Assembly (NCBI GenBank): GCA_037179385.1
Contig: CM074195.1
Span: 8,261,787-8,325,786 of the forward strand
Direction: 5' to 3'
Source of the DNA: Holothuria scabra
Lineage: Eukaryota; Echinodermata; Holothuroidea; Aspidochirotida; Holothuriidae
DNA: 64,000 bases
Of the stretch, positions 36,490 to 49,400 are shown piece by piece (positions within the stretch are counted from its first letter, which is position 1; every line of letters begins with the position of its first letter). The translations under genes were made by a program, and so were the position numbers. The notes beneath the pieces are model-generated. The model did not search any database, was not told the DNA's origin, and was given only the letters and a program-made list of their open reading frames with translations.

Positions 36490-36707
36490 AGTTTTACTGT
36501 TCAGTTTCAAACCAATTGGTAGGGTCGAACACGATTTTTTCCAGTTGTGGCTCACTGGCTTGTTTCCCCTACTCCATTGCTTATGCTGAGCACCAAGAAC
36601 AATGGCTGTAGGTTTCGTTTTAGAAAACTTTGGTACGACCAAGCCAGGGCTCGAACTCCCAACCTTCAGACTGCAAGTCTGATGCTCTAACCGCTAGACC
36701 ATGCAGT
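36490..36707 (-). mobile_element. Full-length tRNA-derived SINE, head type 1
   Basis: The minus-strand head CATGGTCTAGCGGTTAGAGC has an A box, an anticodon-arm-like TCAGACTTGCAGTCTGA (loop reads TGC, alanine-like) and a B box GAGTTCGAGCCC. The family body follows. The tail is short and degenerate. Confidence 0.87.
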
Positions 36708-36857
36708 AGGTCTGCCTTTTTATCAGGGTTATGTTTATCAACTAATTGTACTGCGTGGTGTGCCATTGGGAGGACAAGTTGTGCCAACTTTTGGTACCAT
36801 AGAAACATCTTAGTGCCTGTAAAGAAGACCATGCCATGATATCTCCATGGTATAGAC

Positions 36858-37240
36858 CAGTGGTTCTCAAAATTTTTCAAAATACCACCCCCATAAGGCT
36901 TCCATGACTGATCCAATTCCCCCCTCCCACCCAACATATCATCATATTTATATAAGTCTTTGACTTTGAGCTTTCGACTTTCAATTTCCAGCACCAAAAT
37001 GACCCAAATAAGTTTTATATTGGGTAAATTTTTGTCAGTAGTTGCTAAACCTTTCGGAGAAGGCAGTCTGTGTCAACCACTCTGCAACCTCTTAGGTTCC
37101 TTTATTGCACAAATGTAAGAGAACCTCCAGGGAACCTCTAGTCAATACCAACGCCCCCCTATTGCTTGCAAACTCCTCAGCGCCCCTTGAAACTTTTCAA
37201 CGCCCCCAGGGGGCGGTAGGGACCACTTTGACAACCACTG
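36858..37240. mobile_element. hAT MITE, 383 bp, with perfect 8-bp duplication
   Basis: Termini CAGTGGTTCTCAAA and TTTGACAACCACTG; the duplicate GTATAGAC lies on both sides (36850-36857 and 37241-37248). The CAGTGGTTCTCAA end is a known signature of Charlie-type hAT elements. C- and G-rich subterminal blocks are present and there is no coding. Confidence 0.93.
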
Positions 37241-37782
37241 GTATAGACTCTTACTCCGCTGGGTCATCTGTCACCTAAGAAAACAGTAAAAACACCTTAC
37301 AAAGAAAGGAGAAGTGGTGGTATCTCCTATTTAAAGTAACTTGTGACTAATTGTACCAAGGAAATATGAGAGACTGAAATCACTTTGTAACTTCCTCCCT
37401 CCTCCCTAGCCCCTTGAGTTCAAAAGAGGGGGGAAGAAAGTGGAGTCTAGGAAAATTCTTGGTGTAAGCAAATGAAAGCACCCATTTCTTCTGCAAACTA
37501 TATATATACTGTGCAGGTACACCAGTGGAAAAATGATGGGAAAAGGCAAAGATTTTGACAGGGTTAATGTTCCATACCGAATTTGGCACCAGATAAACGA
37601 TGCATATGCAAGTTGTGTTTACTCTGCCACATTAACCCCAAAAATGTGAAAAAAAGAAAAGAATGAGAATAAAAAAAGGAGTTCAATTTGAGAGGAAATT
37701 GACATTGACATATATATATATTGGACGGAAGACAGATACAAGTTACCAGGCAGTTATTTTATGATTTACATCTATATACAAA

Positions 37783-38030
37783 CTATAAATGAATGAGAAC
37801 AGCCAAGTGATGGTTTGATTTAGTTGTCCATAACTGGGGTCCATCAGCTTGAATCTTTCAAATTCTTGGCTTTCCTGTACCATGGATTGATGTACACCAA
37901 AATACCTTTCGATTCCCTCAATTTCACCGAGAATGTGAGTTTAGAATTGAATGTAGGAAATAAAATATTAAGTCCAAGCTGAAGGACCCTATTAATAGCC
38001 AAATAACCAGCTGCTCCAATATATCTATAG
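37783..38030. mobile_element. CTATAG-type MITE, copy D
   Basis: CAGCCAAGTGATGGTTTGATTT, AACTGGGGTCCATCA and AATTTCACCGAGAATG follow the interior order of copy A. The right end has ATATCTATAG; the left end is decayed. Confidence 0.78.
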
Positions 38031-38449
38031 AGATATCACCTAGGCAAATAATAATCACAAAACTGTTGGTTCCTGCTATAGTGGTAGAATGTCCATGCTC
38101 CTATAGGCATTAAGCCAGAGGTTGTAGGTAGGCTTGGTGGCATGCATACCCCTTGGTAGGGAATGTACTTGCCTTAGAGCTTACTGCAACTTCTCAGGCA
38201 TGTTACAAGAAAAAATGTAGTATGTTAATACCCCAAAAACACTTCAGTTCAGTTTTTTGTCCAGTAATGCATTTCTAACCCTTCCTTCAAAAGCCTAACC
38301 CTTCCTTCAAAAGCTATCCCCTTCCTAAGCTAATTTCTGATGGATAAAATCTGAACTCTTTCTTAATTGTTTCTATCAAGGCTTTTTGCATGTCACTATA
38401 AAAGCTTGAAAAATAGATCATTATAAAAATTGCAAAGACTTAACACAAA

Positions 38450-38737
38450 TTGTTATTGTAAGACAAGCTTTAAGTACAAATTTGTTATTGTAAGACAAGC
38501 TTCAAGTACAAATCTGTTACTGTAAGACAATCTTCAAATACAAATCTGTTACTGTAGGACAATCTTCAAGTACAAATTTGTTATTGAAAGACAAGCTTCA
38601 AGTACAAATTTGTTATTGAAAGACAATCCTCAAGTACAAATCTGTTACTGTAAGACAATCTTCAAATACAAATCTGTTACTGTAGGACAATCTTCAAGTA
38701 CAAATTTGTTCTTGTAAGACAAGCTTTAAGAACAAAT
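38450..38737 (+). repeat. 32-bp tandem repeat, nine units
   Basis: Unit starts GTTATTGTAAGACAAGC and ends TAAGTACAAATTT, with T/C and A/G variants. Variant pairs recur in the same order (units 3-4 and 7-8 nearly identical), indicating a multi-unit duplication. Confidence 0.93.
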
Positions 38738-39160
38738 AAATTTAATAGCTTGTAAATACTTCAAAATTGTTAGCTTTTTTTTATTTTAAAATTTTAATTA
38801 GATTTGATCTTTGAGATTTTCCAATATGCAAGGTATGTTTGACTCTGAAATAGTTAAGCTATAATCTCAAGGTGATATTCTTAAATATGAAAATACGGTT
38901 TTCATTCAGTTGAATACAAATATTGCAGGAAAGTCTCTCTTTATTATGCATGTACACATCTTGGCCATGGAAAAGTGTTTCAAAATTTCAATGCATTTTA
39001 ACGGTTTCACTTTTTTTTTTGTCACAAAATGCAATGAATGACTGCTTCATCAGTCATCTCGATATCAATCTTACAATTGCTGTAACTTGGATCAAACCTT
39101 TCATCAGGGTTTCCATTTTAATGAAACCAGGAAAGTTTCTGCATTTTTGGCCTTTCATCA

Positions 39161-39460
39161 TTAAAGGCCTAACCCTTTCACCCCAAACAGTTCCAGTTCT
39201 CCTAATCTACTTACTTAGGCCCCTCCCACAACTGCCTAAAATTCATCCACATCCAGACTTGAATCTCAGTTTGCTTAAGGGTGAGTATACATGACACTAA
39301 TGTGCAATTAAAACACTTGCAGTACAGTACATGCTGTGTAATATGAGTTTAGTACTGGGCATTTTTTTAACTTGCTGCCAGTCAAAAGGCTGACCTAATT
39401 GAGAATTTCTATGGATGTCTACAAATATTGTGGTTTGAGGGAAAAGGACAAGCCCTTTAA
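39161..39460. mobile_element. ~300-bp TTAAAGG-ended MITE
   Basis: TTAAAGGCCTAACCCTTTC to AAGCCCTTTAA; the interior CCCCTCCCACAACTGCCT and AATTGAGAATTTCT are family marks. Lies downstream of the NPHP4 stop. Confidence 0.82.
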
Positions 39461-39707
39461 TGCAGAAGTCAGTAAAACACAACCCACACACCAACATGAA
39501 CCAAGGTACCAAACCTTTCATCCCTCGGGTGGTAGTCCCCATTCCACCATACTGGGATTTTTTTTCTCTGCAGGCAAATTTCTAGTCCTCTCTCCAGGCA
39601 AATGAAAACAAAATTGTGCATCATATTATGCAAATTTATGCAAATAATCCAGATGCAAAAAATAGTTAAAATGTGAAACTAAGTTAAACCTTTAGTGTTT
39701 GCTGATG

Positions 39708-40080
39708 TTAAACCAGTGATCAATTGAGTTGATATCGATGACTTAATGAGAGTGTTAAAGGATACTTCCACATGACAATGCTTATAATTAGCACAGTTAG
39801 TCAAGTTTTTTATATCCAGTAGTTACGGAAAAAGTTAAAATTTTATATTTTGCAGTGTCCTGACTTGTACTGGTTTTGTGCATAATTTGAAAAAGTGTCT
39901 GGTCACGAATTTTTGAAAACCGAATTGAACCGTTAATTACTCACTCACAAAACAGTTATTTCTATGCTGGATGTGGGGATTGTCTAAGTTTGAGTAATTT
40001 GTCATTGGTATGTGAAGAAAACTTAACAGGTTTGGAAAAATTTGTTGGATTTCATGAACCAACTCAATGAGTCGCTTTAA
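39708..40080. mobile_element. TTAA-type MITE with CTCATTGAGTTG ends, copy 2
   Basis: Reverse-complement relative of 1726-2095, with AAAAGTGTCTGGTCACGAAT and CCAACTCAATGAGTCGCTTTAA-like end. It lies just downstream of the NPHP4 stop, so it may fall in the 3' UTR or flank. Confidence 0.8.
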
Positions 40081-40273
40081 CCTTCCGCACAACCTTCAAA
40101 CACTCAAGAATTCTCCATTCCTCTGGAGACAATTTCTCTTCTTCAGATACAGAGATTTTTCTGCCTCATTCTTTGTTGATAACCACCATTTCCATCATCA
40201 TCACCATGACAACATCACACAATGACAACTACCATCCAGGGCATCGGAATATCCAGGGTATCCAAGCCTTCCA

Positions 40274-40417
40274 TCAAGGTTTATATGATGCTCGTACCAG
40301 AAAGGTTTCTTCATTTTTGTCCTTTTCGTCGTTGATGAAGATGTAGATATCGATGCTACCCATGTACTGACAAGGGGCAAACCTCATCCCTATGGTGGTG
40401 GTCTCTCCTCCATCCAT
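40274..40417 (-). CDS. NPHP4: NPHP4 terminal exon with stop codon
   Basis: 144 nt including TGA at 40274-40276, encoding residues 444-490. [20 protein letters not shown] and [13 protein letters not shown] match the extreme C-terminus of vertebrate NPHP4 in position and length. The acceptor follows TTTACTTCTTCAG. The 3' UTR runs to lower coordinates; its end is not resolved. Confidence 0.94.
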   Translation of the reverse strand: MDGGETTTIGMRFAPCQYMGSIDIYIFINDEKDKNEETFLVRASYKP

Positions 40418-43400
40418 CTGAAGAAGTAAAGAAGAACAAACAACACTGCAATGACCTGGTCTCAGGTGGTTTCACATGTAAAAACTACTGCTTGCAAGCT
40501 CTTGTGTCAAATTTGCTACCATTCATGATGCATGATGTTACACTCAACATTCTCGGTAGTTTGCCCTACAAGTATTAAGTTAATTTGGAGGTGGTTAAGT
40601 GTGATTTATCATTTCTTTGTTTTAAATTCCAAACACAAGTTGAGATATTTCAGATGGAAAACTATTTTAAGGCTTGGAAAAATCTCTAAATTCCCAAAAT
40701 TTGTGTGAAGTCATGGAAAAATTGTGCAAATTTTAACAAAGTGACATTGGTCCACCTTAGACAATCCCCTCTGACACAATCCTGTTTTTGGAGTCCAATG
40801 GCTTTTTCTTGACTTTCAAGGACCTATACTGACATTTCCAGGACGTTTAAAAACAGTCAAGTCCCATATTTCTGTCTTTTAACCACAAATAATGTATCTG
40901 AGCACTAAAAACACAGGAAAATAAATCCACTCCTTAAAATTTCCTTGCCTTCCTAGTACCATTGAAGAAATTGCTCATTTTCCCTGGCATTCAAGGCCTG
41001 AAAATTCAAATTTTGATTTTCATTTTGGTTTTCAAAAACCTATAAAAGGCCCACTTTTTTAAAAAATAGCAATTATGCACATCTATACAGGATATCTGCA
41101 CCTTCTCTCCCCCAACTTTATTTTAAATAAAGAAACCTTTCCTAAAATCACATAAAGAATTTTCACAACCTACATAATATAACATAGACTTTGAATTTAA
41201 CAAAAATGTTACTAGTTTTACAGGTAAGAACAAACATTAATATTCTAAGTGAGAAAAGAACAATATCACTTTACAAAAAATTTTCATGACTTCACACAAT
41301 TTTCCTACACATGAAATTTTTTCCAGGCCTTAAAATATGTTTTCCAAATTTTATGAATTTTCAAGGCTTTTCATGACGGTGACTTCCATTGTGCTTGGTG
41401 TTGCACATAAGCAAAGAAGTCTGGAAAGCAAGCCAGTCAGCTACAACCAGAAAAAAAGGCCATGGCTGGCCGGACTTAAAGGGAAATATTGCATTTGTTT
41501 TAGAAGAAAATTTCATCCTTTTTTAAACCAATATTTATTGACACAGAGTGATAAATGATTAAAAATAATGCAGTGTGGTAGTCTTATTTTAAAAAAATAA
41601 GTTTCTCTCAGATTGAAATTAAGTTTATTTGTTGCACAAGATTGAGCTGTTCACCCAAACTTTCAACATTTCAAAAAGATGCAACTCCCATAGCTCTACT
41701 TGTTCATAATATTTTGAGGAGATGAAGCAATTGCTGGGGTGTATGGTTGACAATGAATAGTTTTATGATGTCTTCAGTATTTTCTTTGAACACTATGTTG
41801 GAATATTTTAATCACAGTATTTCCCTTTAAATCAATTAGGGACTGTCTCCAATTCTTCCCATGGTTTCCTGACAGGCAAAACTCCAAGCCATTGTTTAGC
41901 TTGTACACTCTTCAGTGAACACAGCCCAGTCCACACACAGCTTAATGAGCTAGCAGGAGAGCTGTGAGTTTTCACTAACAAAAGCTTTCCTTAGTTACTG
42001 CTTTGAGTGGCAGACTGGTATGAAAAGAAGTAGCTCTTCATGCATGGTTGGATTCAGTGAAAGAGCTACACTGACTGAAACTGCATCCCAAATAAGGCAC
42101 AGTTAATCAATAATCCATTGAAGGTTTTCTGAGCAGCTCCTTTTGTTACCATAACAAAAGGACATGACAACCATTGCTGAAAGATGAGCCTTTACTGTCC
42201 ACAGAGTCACTGAAGTGTAGCCTTAAACCACTCCCCTTTTGCATATGCTGTGGCTGTGAAGAGGAGAGCCAGCCACACACTTGATACACACTCTGAATAG
42301 ACCCATTGTTGTGCCCGCCCGCCAGTAACCATCAGTAAGAGAAGTCTACAACCCCTTAGTGAAAAACTAAGAAGTAAGACCTCATCAAACTGCCTACACT
42401 AACTCCATGACTGCAGAAACCCTGCTTATACTGTAAATGTTTCCTAGTAAAAATAAAAATATACCACTCACCTTGAGAGTAGTTTCTTTAAATTGCACCA
42501 GGTCTGGCCGATTGCATTTGATGATGAAAGTCTTTGGGGTAGAGTATGGATTCTTGTAGGATATTTTCTGAAGACAGACAAAATATGAGTAATCAACAAG
42601 GAGATCATCAACAAAATTGCCCTTCAAGGCCACACCTACTTACCCAATTCTTCTACCTAATTACTTAAGCCCCTCCAACAACTGTCTAAAACTCATCCAG
42701 GCTCATCCAGTGTCTCAGTTCATTCCTTCAGGATGAGTATACAAGGGTACCCAAAGTGTAATCAGAACATTCTCAATACAGAACGTGCTGTTTAGTATGA
42801 ACTTCAGTACCCTGCCTTTTTTTATTTTGCTGTCAATCAAAGAGTTGTGCCAATTGAGAACTTAAGGATCACAGGATTTTAGAAGTGTGTATTTTTCTGT
42901 AAGGGGTCTTTTCATGGCATGGACACATGGTAAGCATTACACAAAAAATGCACTCATTTCACCTAGAGAAAATTGAATGGTGGGACATTTTGCCCAAATG
43001 TAGCAACATTTATGCACAGATTTACTGGTCTTCAAAATCCCCTCCCCTTAATCAGTCTTGTTCCCAACAAAATGTAACCCAAATTTCAAGAATTTCAACA
43101 TTGTACTGGGAAGCAGTGAACTGTCCCATAATGTATTTTTGTCCAGGATTCCAGAGATTAGAAAAATAGAGTAAGACACACATCAAGTATATTATGCACA
43201 ACAAGGAAGGGAGTAACATGTAATTTCTCAAATTGTTTTATTCTTCAGAGCAGATCCATTTCCACTGAGACCTACAAAAAACAGGTGCATTACTTAACAA
43301 TTATGTTTTAATTCTGTTACCATGGTGATAATAAAAAAAAAAGATGACAAAACATCAGATCAGAATCCTAATTCAGAATAGGTGTAGTGTGTTTGGACCT

Positions 43401-46400
43401 TTTCAATTCCATGCTAAATGTATCTTTCAATCAGTTGTCAAATTTATAAATGGCTTTCATTTTATCATGTTTCAAATGTTTAACATTTATGTTATGATGA
43501 CTGATTAGCTCATGTATACTCTGTATTAAAGGTACAAATAGAACAAGAAAGATACTTTTTAGGGAATTAAGGATATCGTTTTAACATTTACCTGCTGTTG
43601 AGAGAAGGATGCACATTTTACCTAAAAGTGAAGGAATCAGGAGGGACATCTCTCCCACTAGTTGTCATGCCTACTTAAGTATGCTTCAAAATGTGTCAAG
43701 AATAGTTGTACCATTTTACATCTCACCTCCATTCCAAAACAAAACTTTTCCAAGGGGGAAAGGATCACCTCTCCCCTTTTAGGCAATCTATCAAAAATCT
43801 CCACCTCCACTAAAAAAACTTTCTTGACATTTAAGCAGGGATATCACCAACCAGGCCATATTTAAAGGTTCCAGTTTGTCAGGGAGTTACAAAAATTATA
43901 AGACAAAAATGAGCAAAGATCATCTCAAAGGAAAACTTCACATGTAGCCCTCAAAAAATGAAGATTAAGAAAACAAGATTAAAACCAGAATGACAGGTGG
44001 CACTTAAGTGAATGACACTAGATAAACATCTAAATATAGCTGCTTGTAGAAAATAATGAGAATAATTACAATAAGGCACTGACCTTATTGGAGCCCTTGC
44101 CACCTCCTACGGGGAGGGTCAGCTCAAAGCCCTTTGTGATGACTGGCTCTCTGCAGGTGACAGCAATCAGCCAAGTACGTACAAGTTGGTGGTAATCCAC
44201 GTCTGATATCAGTTAAGAATCACACTTTGCTGGTTAGTAAAAGCTAACAGTATTGACGTAAAATTTACAAGACCAACAATATAACAGCAAAATTTCCCTG
44301 TAAACCTGACCTTTGCAGTTTCCCACGTGCTTTAAAGGGGGACTTAATTTGACAGAGATTATTAAAGTGACAGATGGCAAGCAGCATTTTTCAAAGCAAC
44401 ACATTGATTTGGTTCATTTAATTCACCAAATGTTTGCAAATCTTTGAAGATTTTTTTCACACACCCTTGACCACGGTTGTCACCACGTCAGGCGGCACGG
44501 GCAGTACTACCCAGCTTTCAAAATCTCCACCAGGTACTTGCCATCAATATCAGCATCACTGCCCGCCCCAAATTTCTTTCCCTAACTGAATAAAATTCTT
44601 AGATTTCTTTAGAATTGAGTGATAATTCTTTGTTTTTTGCAAGCACTCTCTTATCTTCAAAATTTTTTTGAAGGGGAGGTGGGTCAGTGACTCCCCTAAG
44701 ACTGCTCCCTCAGGACGGTGACCACAATTACCCGCCTCTCAAAATGGTCCAGTGACAATCCTGCCCATGACAAATAGTCAAACTTAGATAATCCCCATAT
44801 TGAACACCTTTGGCTGTGAAACTTGTTTTATTAAGCTCATCAATGGCGTAGCCAGGGTTGTGTCATGGGGGGGGGGGGGGAATGTCATGAGGGAAAAGTC
44901 TAGGGATAGAGAGGAAAAAATGCTGTTTTAGGGTTGGGGATTCTAAACCCCCTCCCCATGCTCATAATAACTCAATCTACCAATAGAGGGGCAAATTAGA
45001 TTGAAAGATGTAAGAGTTCAGGGAAATTTCTTTACTTCAGAAAATTGTGAGACTTGAGCAGAATTCTCAGGAAATCCATTTTGCTAGACAAGAGGTTCTA
45101 TTGTGGTCACCCATGATTGTTATGGCCATAGGAGGGAGAAATTTTTATTGGCTTTTGCAATCTTTTCACACAAATTTATTACTTACAGTGAAAGGGCTAA
45201 ACCAATTGAGAATTTCTGTAGTCTACTGTAGGAATTGAAGTTTGGGGTGAGACTTGATTGCCTTTAATAACAGTTGTAAAGGATACCAACAACATTAATG
45301 TACATATACTTGCTGCCCTTCTGCTTGGGAGACAGGTAGACTTGGACCTCATGGACAGAGTTAGCCACCAACATGAAAGGTTCTGAAGGAGTCATCTGGA
45401 ATAAAGCAAAAATTAATTCATTTACAAACAATATTTTCAATGTATGTAATAAATGTATTACAAAACTATAACTGAGTTATTTCATTTTTACCATTTTCTA
45501 ATAAGTAATATATTGTATCTCCATTTAAACAAAATTCCCCTTTAGCGCTTGAAGGGGAGTGTTTTAACATATCTACACCCTCTTGGGTTCCAACGAACTC
45601 AAATATGGCTGCCTCCACCCAAAAAAAACAGTTATAAGTGTAAAGCAAGTGCAACTCTGAATACAGATCTGGAAAGAGGTGATGAAGATAAGAAGAAGAA
45701 CATCTTCAAAATATGATTATAAAGATAATCTGCAAAAATGGGCTATTCTAACAATCAATCTAGTATTTCTCTAACTTGTACACACATATTGTGCATATGG
45801 AATGTAATATACAGCTCAGTATGCAGTACAGAGGGACAACCCCCTTCTGAAGGAAAAAGGTTGATATTGCACTTGGAATAAAGTAAACGAAGACACAGGA
45901 AAGTACAACAATTTTCTGTTAAATGGTAAAACAGGAGCAAAACAATTTACTTTCATTTCAATGACTATTACAACAGAAACAGGTGCAAAGGATGATTATC
46001 GTGTGGAAATGTAATTAATCCAAACCATTTTAAAAAGGATGTTGATGGACTATCTAACCAGTAAAATCTCTTCCATTTACAATGTGATATTTAATTGTTT
46101 TCAGATATTATCTTTGTCTACCAACAAGTAATAATGAGTTAATAATTAACACTGTTTTCCAGAGTAAAACATGACAGCCAGTTGGAGAATGGCAAGTGCA
46201 TTCAACTTTTTAATACTGTACAGAAACATGCACTTTTCAGCTGGTGTACTTTGTTAATGGGGAAAGGGGGTGAATTTGGAAGAGAGAGGGGTAAGGTGAA
46301 AAGGGGGGGGGGGTGATATCTTTGATTACAGTAAACATGCCTGTTTTGAGAGGCAGGAAATACTGTGGGCAAATTCTACAACTTCCAGCCCACAGCCATC

Positions 46401-49400
46401 TGTATCTAATCCCTCCACAGGCATTTGAATTTTCAACAAGTGTGTAATATTTTTGTGACAGACAGGGATTATTTCTTGTTTTCCTCAACAAATATACAAA
46501 AAAATTGAACTGCCGCATAGGTACTTCAGCAAAGTGCTTTCTCCCCATTGATCTAACAATATCGAATTATCAAAATCAACTTAACCATGATAATTTTTGG
46601 TGCCAAATTTGGTTTCACAGATGGGATCTAATGACAGACCAGCACGCATATGTCATGTAGCATCTTAATAAAGAAGTAAAGTTCAAACACTTCCTCAACC
46701 ATAGTTCAGGTTGAAGTTTGGTTTCAAATAAGGTCCTTCCCTTAGTCGTCTCTTTTGATAGACAGGAAATACAGTAGGTAAGTTCTACAATCCCTAGCCC
46801 ACAGCAAGACATTTGACGATATTGTGGGGCACACCTAACGTTGTGGGGTACACCTAACGTTGTGGGGTACACCATACTGACTACGGGACACTAAGTTATA
46901 ACGTTGAATAAAATAACTACATGTCCCTTTTACGTATGGACAGGGCATGCTGCAATAACATTCTTAAGCAGATTGTCACTGCTGTCCATATACAAGGTCC
47001 ACCAACATATAGGGTCTTGAACATGGTTCACCCACATAGCTCCTGGCTATATAGGGTCTTGCACATGAAATTTTGGGCTTACTCAAGTGGTTTGATACAA
47101 ACAGATTGAACTAGAAATGTGTACCATTTTAATTCATATGAATGTAAATTTTGGTCAAATTCAGGAAGTAGAATCAAGGACAAGGTGTTGTTCTTCTATT
47201 TGTTTCCCATTTTGCCTGCAACGATGTAGACTCATTGTAAAAATTCCCCTCTTAGATGGCTGCAGTGTTGGATGCAAGATTCTCTGTTTACATTGACAGT
47301 CTGTGGATACACCTAACTTGTCCCCTCTTAGATGGCTGCAGTGTTGGATGCAAGATTCTCTGTTTACATTAACAGTCTGTGGATACACCTAACTTGTCCC
47401 CTCTTAGATGGCAAGGATAGATACAACCTGCACTGGCTTAATTTTGGCTCACTCATGATAAAATCAGCCCTTCTGACCCTCACAAATTCCCACCACTATC
47501 ATAAATCATATAGAAATTAACACCAGATCTCTTCCAAGAGGTCTCAACTTGCCGAAGAGAGTTACTGCTATGATATTGCTGCTTTAACAATTCTCACTTA
47601 GAAAACAAGATACAGGGAGTGCCATTTAATGCCATGTGTCACATGAAGGGTTGTCACCAAGCCTGGCAGCACCAGGCGGTGCTACTTGGCTCTCAAAGTA
47701 TCCACCAGATACTCGCCATCAATTTCAGCTTTGCCTCCCGGCACAATTTACTTACCCTAACTGAATAAAATTCTTAGATTTCTTTAGAATTTAGTGATAA
47801 TTCCTCATTTTTTGTAAGCACTCTCCAATCTGCAAAAATTTTTCAAAGGGGAGGTGGGACAATGACTACCCTTAAACCGCTCCCTACGGACAGTGACCAC
47901 AAATTACCCGGCTCTTAAATTGGTCTGGTGAAAACCCTGGTCACATGAATTACAAGTTTCTATTTTTGCCAAAATTTGTATTTGCCCTTCATGCCAATTC
48001 ATGGTAGTATTACACTTAGCCTACAACACGATGTCCATCCATCACTAAAATCTCTCTGGCTAAAACCCTTCTCAGACAGTTGTCTACATTGAACAATGTG
48101 CTATAAAGCCCTGTCCACACTATGCCACGCGACTTATTGCAACAAGACTGTCTTGTCGTGGTGGGCGACTGAAGTCCTTACTAGTTTACGAGCATAGTGT
48201 CTACATTATACCACAAACTGCAGGTCCATGAAGTGTCACGCAAAATTCTAATGTTCAGCATACTCTTAATCTGTTACGTTGAAGAGACAGGAATGTGTTC
48301 TGTCCATTTCGATTAACTGAACTTTGTGGACTTCATTTCAAAAGTCCCTCATTGTTGTCAGTTTCACGTTTCAGTTTCATGCGACCCGAACATGTTCCGT
48401 CGCATGAAACTGGGTTGCGCATCTGCTTGCAACTAGTTGCAAAGCATCCCACACTTTGCACTGCATCTGAACAATCTTGTTGCAATGCGTTACATAGCAT
48501 TGAGTCGCATAGCTTAGGCAGGGTTAAGAGAGCTTTGTTGCTAGGAACTTATTTACCATTCAACAAGACAAAAAAGAACTTCAGGTTAGTTGGTTATTCA
48601 TAGAGGTTTTTCTGCTCAGTTTCTAACCAACTGCTATAACCTGACCACAAAATTTTTCCTCGTTGTGGCTCACTGGTTTGTTTTCCCTACTCCATTGCTC
48701 CATTGCTTATTCTGTGCATCAAGCACAACAGCAAAAGGTTCCATTTTTTAAGTATTCAGGACGACTCAGCCAGGACTTGAACTCCCGACCTCCAAACTGC
48801 AAGTCAGATGTTCTAACCACTTCACAATGCAGTCAGTCGAAAGGACTTTGGGTGGCAAAAATTACCAACTTTGTGCAGCAAAGACTATGGAGGTGAGAAA
48901 GGAAGGAGAGAGGATGCGAAAGAAAAAATCTTACCACCATTTCTTGGGGATGGGAAGAAAAACACTGCACCAGGCGTGATGCAGTAGTTCCTTTCAAAAC
49001 AACTGAGAAACTTTGTGTTTGTCCTTCAATACAGCTGACATCCATTCTTTGTAGTGCATGTACATAGAACTGCCAGATTTGAAGAGGTTTGGAGAGGTAA
49101 GGATCCCTGTGAGATTAAAACAAGAAAAGGTAGAATAACAGACTTGAAAAAAAAAAGGAGTTTTACCTGGAATAAACAAGGGATCACAAGGATAAGAGCA
49201 GTGAATTTCTTTTTCTATGTGAACCTTATTTCTTGAAAAATAAAAGTTACTATGATAACTTAGTTTACATTAATACATATCATTCAATAGAGTACTTTTA
49301 CTGACCTCACATGCCCTGACCCTTTTAATGAGCAAGAATTAGTGTTACATATCGCTAGCTGGGAAGCAGCTGAGGACCAATGCAATGATGATTATAATTT

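Noticed and set aside
36640..36707. Functional tRNA gene on the minus strand
   Set aside because: A and B boxes are present, but the sequence runs into the SINE body with no proper acceptor stem or terminator; it is a SINE head.
38940..38945. AATAAA on the minus strand as NPHP4 polyadenylation signal
   Set aside because: It is 1.3 kb past the stop, beyond two MITEs, and such hexamers are common in AT-rich DNA.
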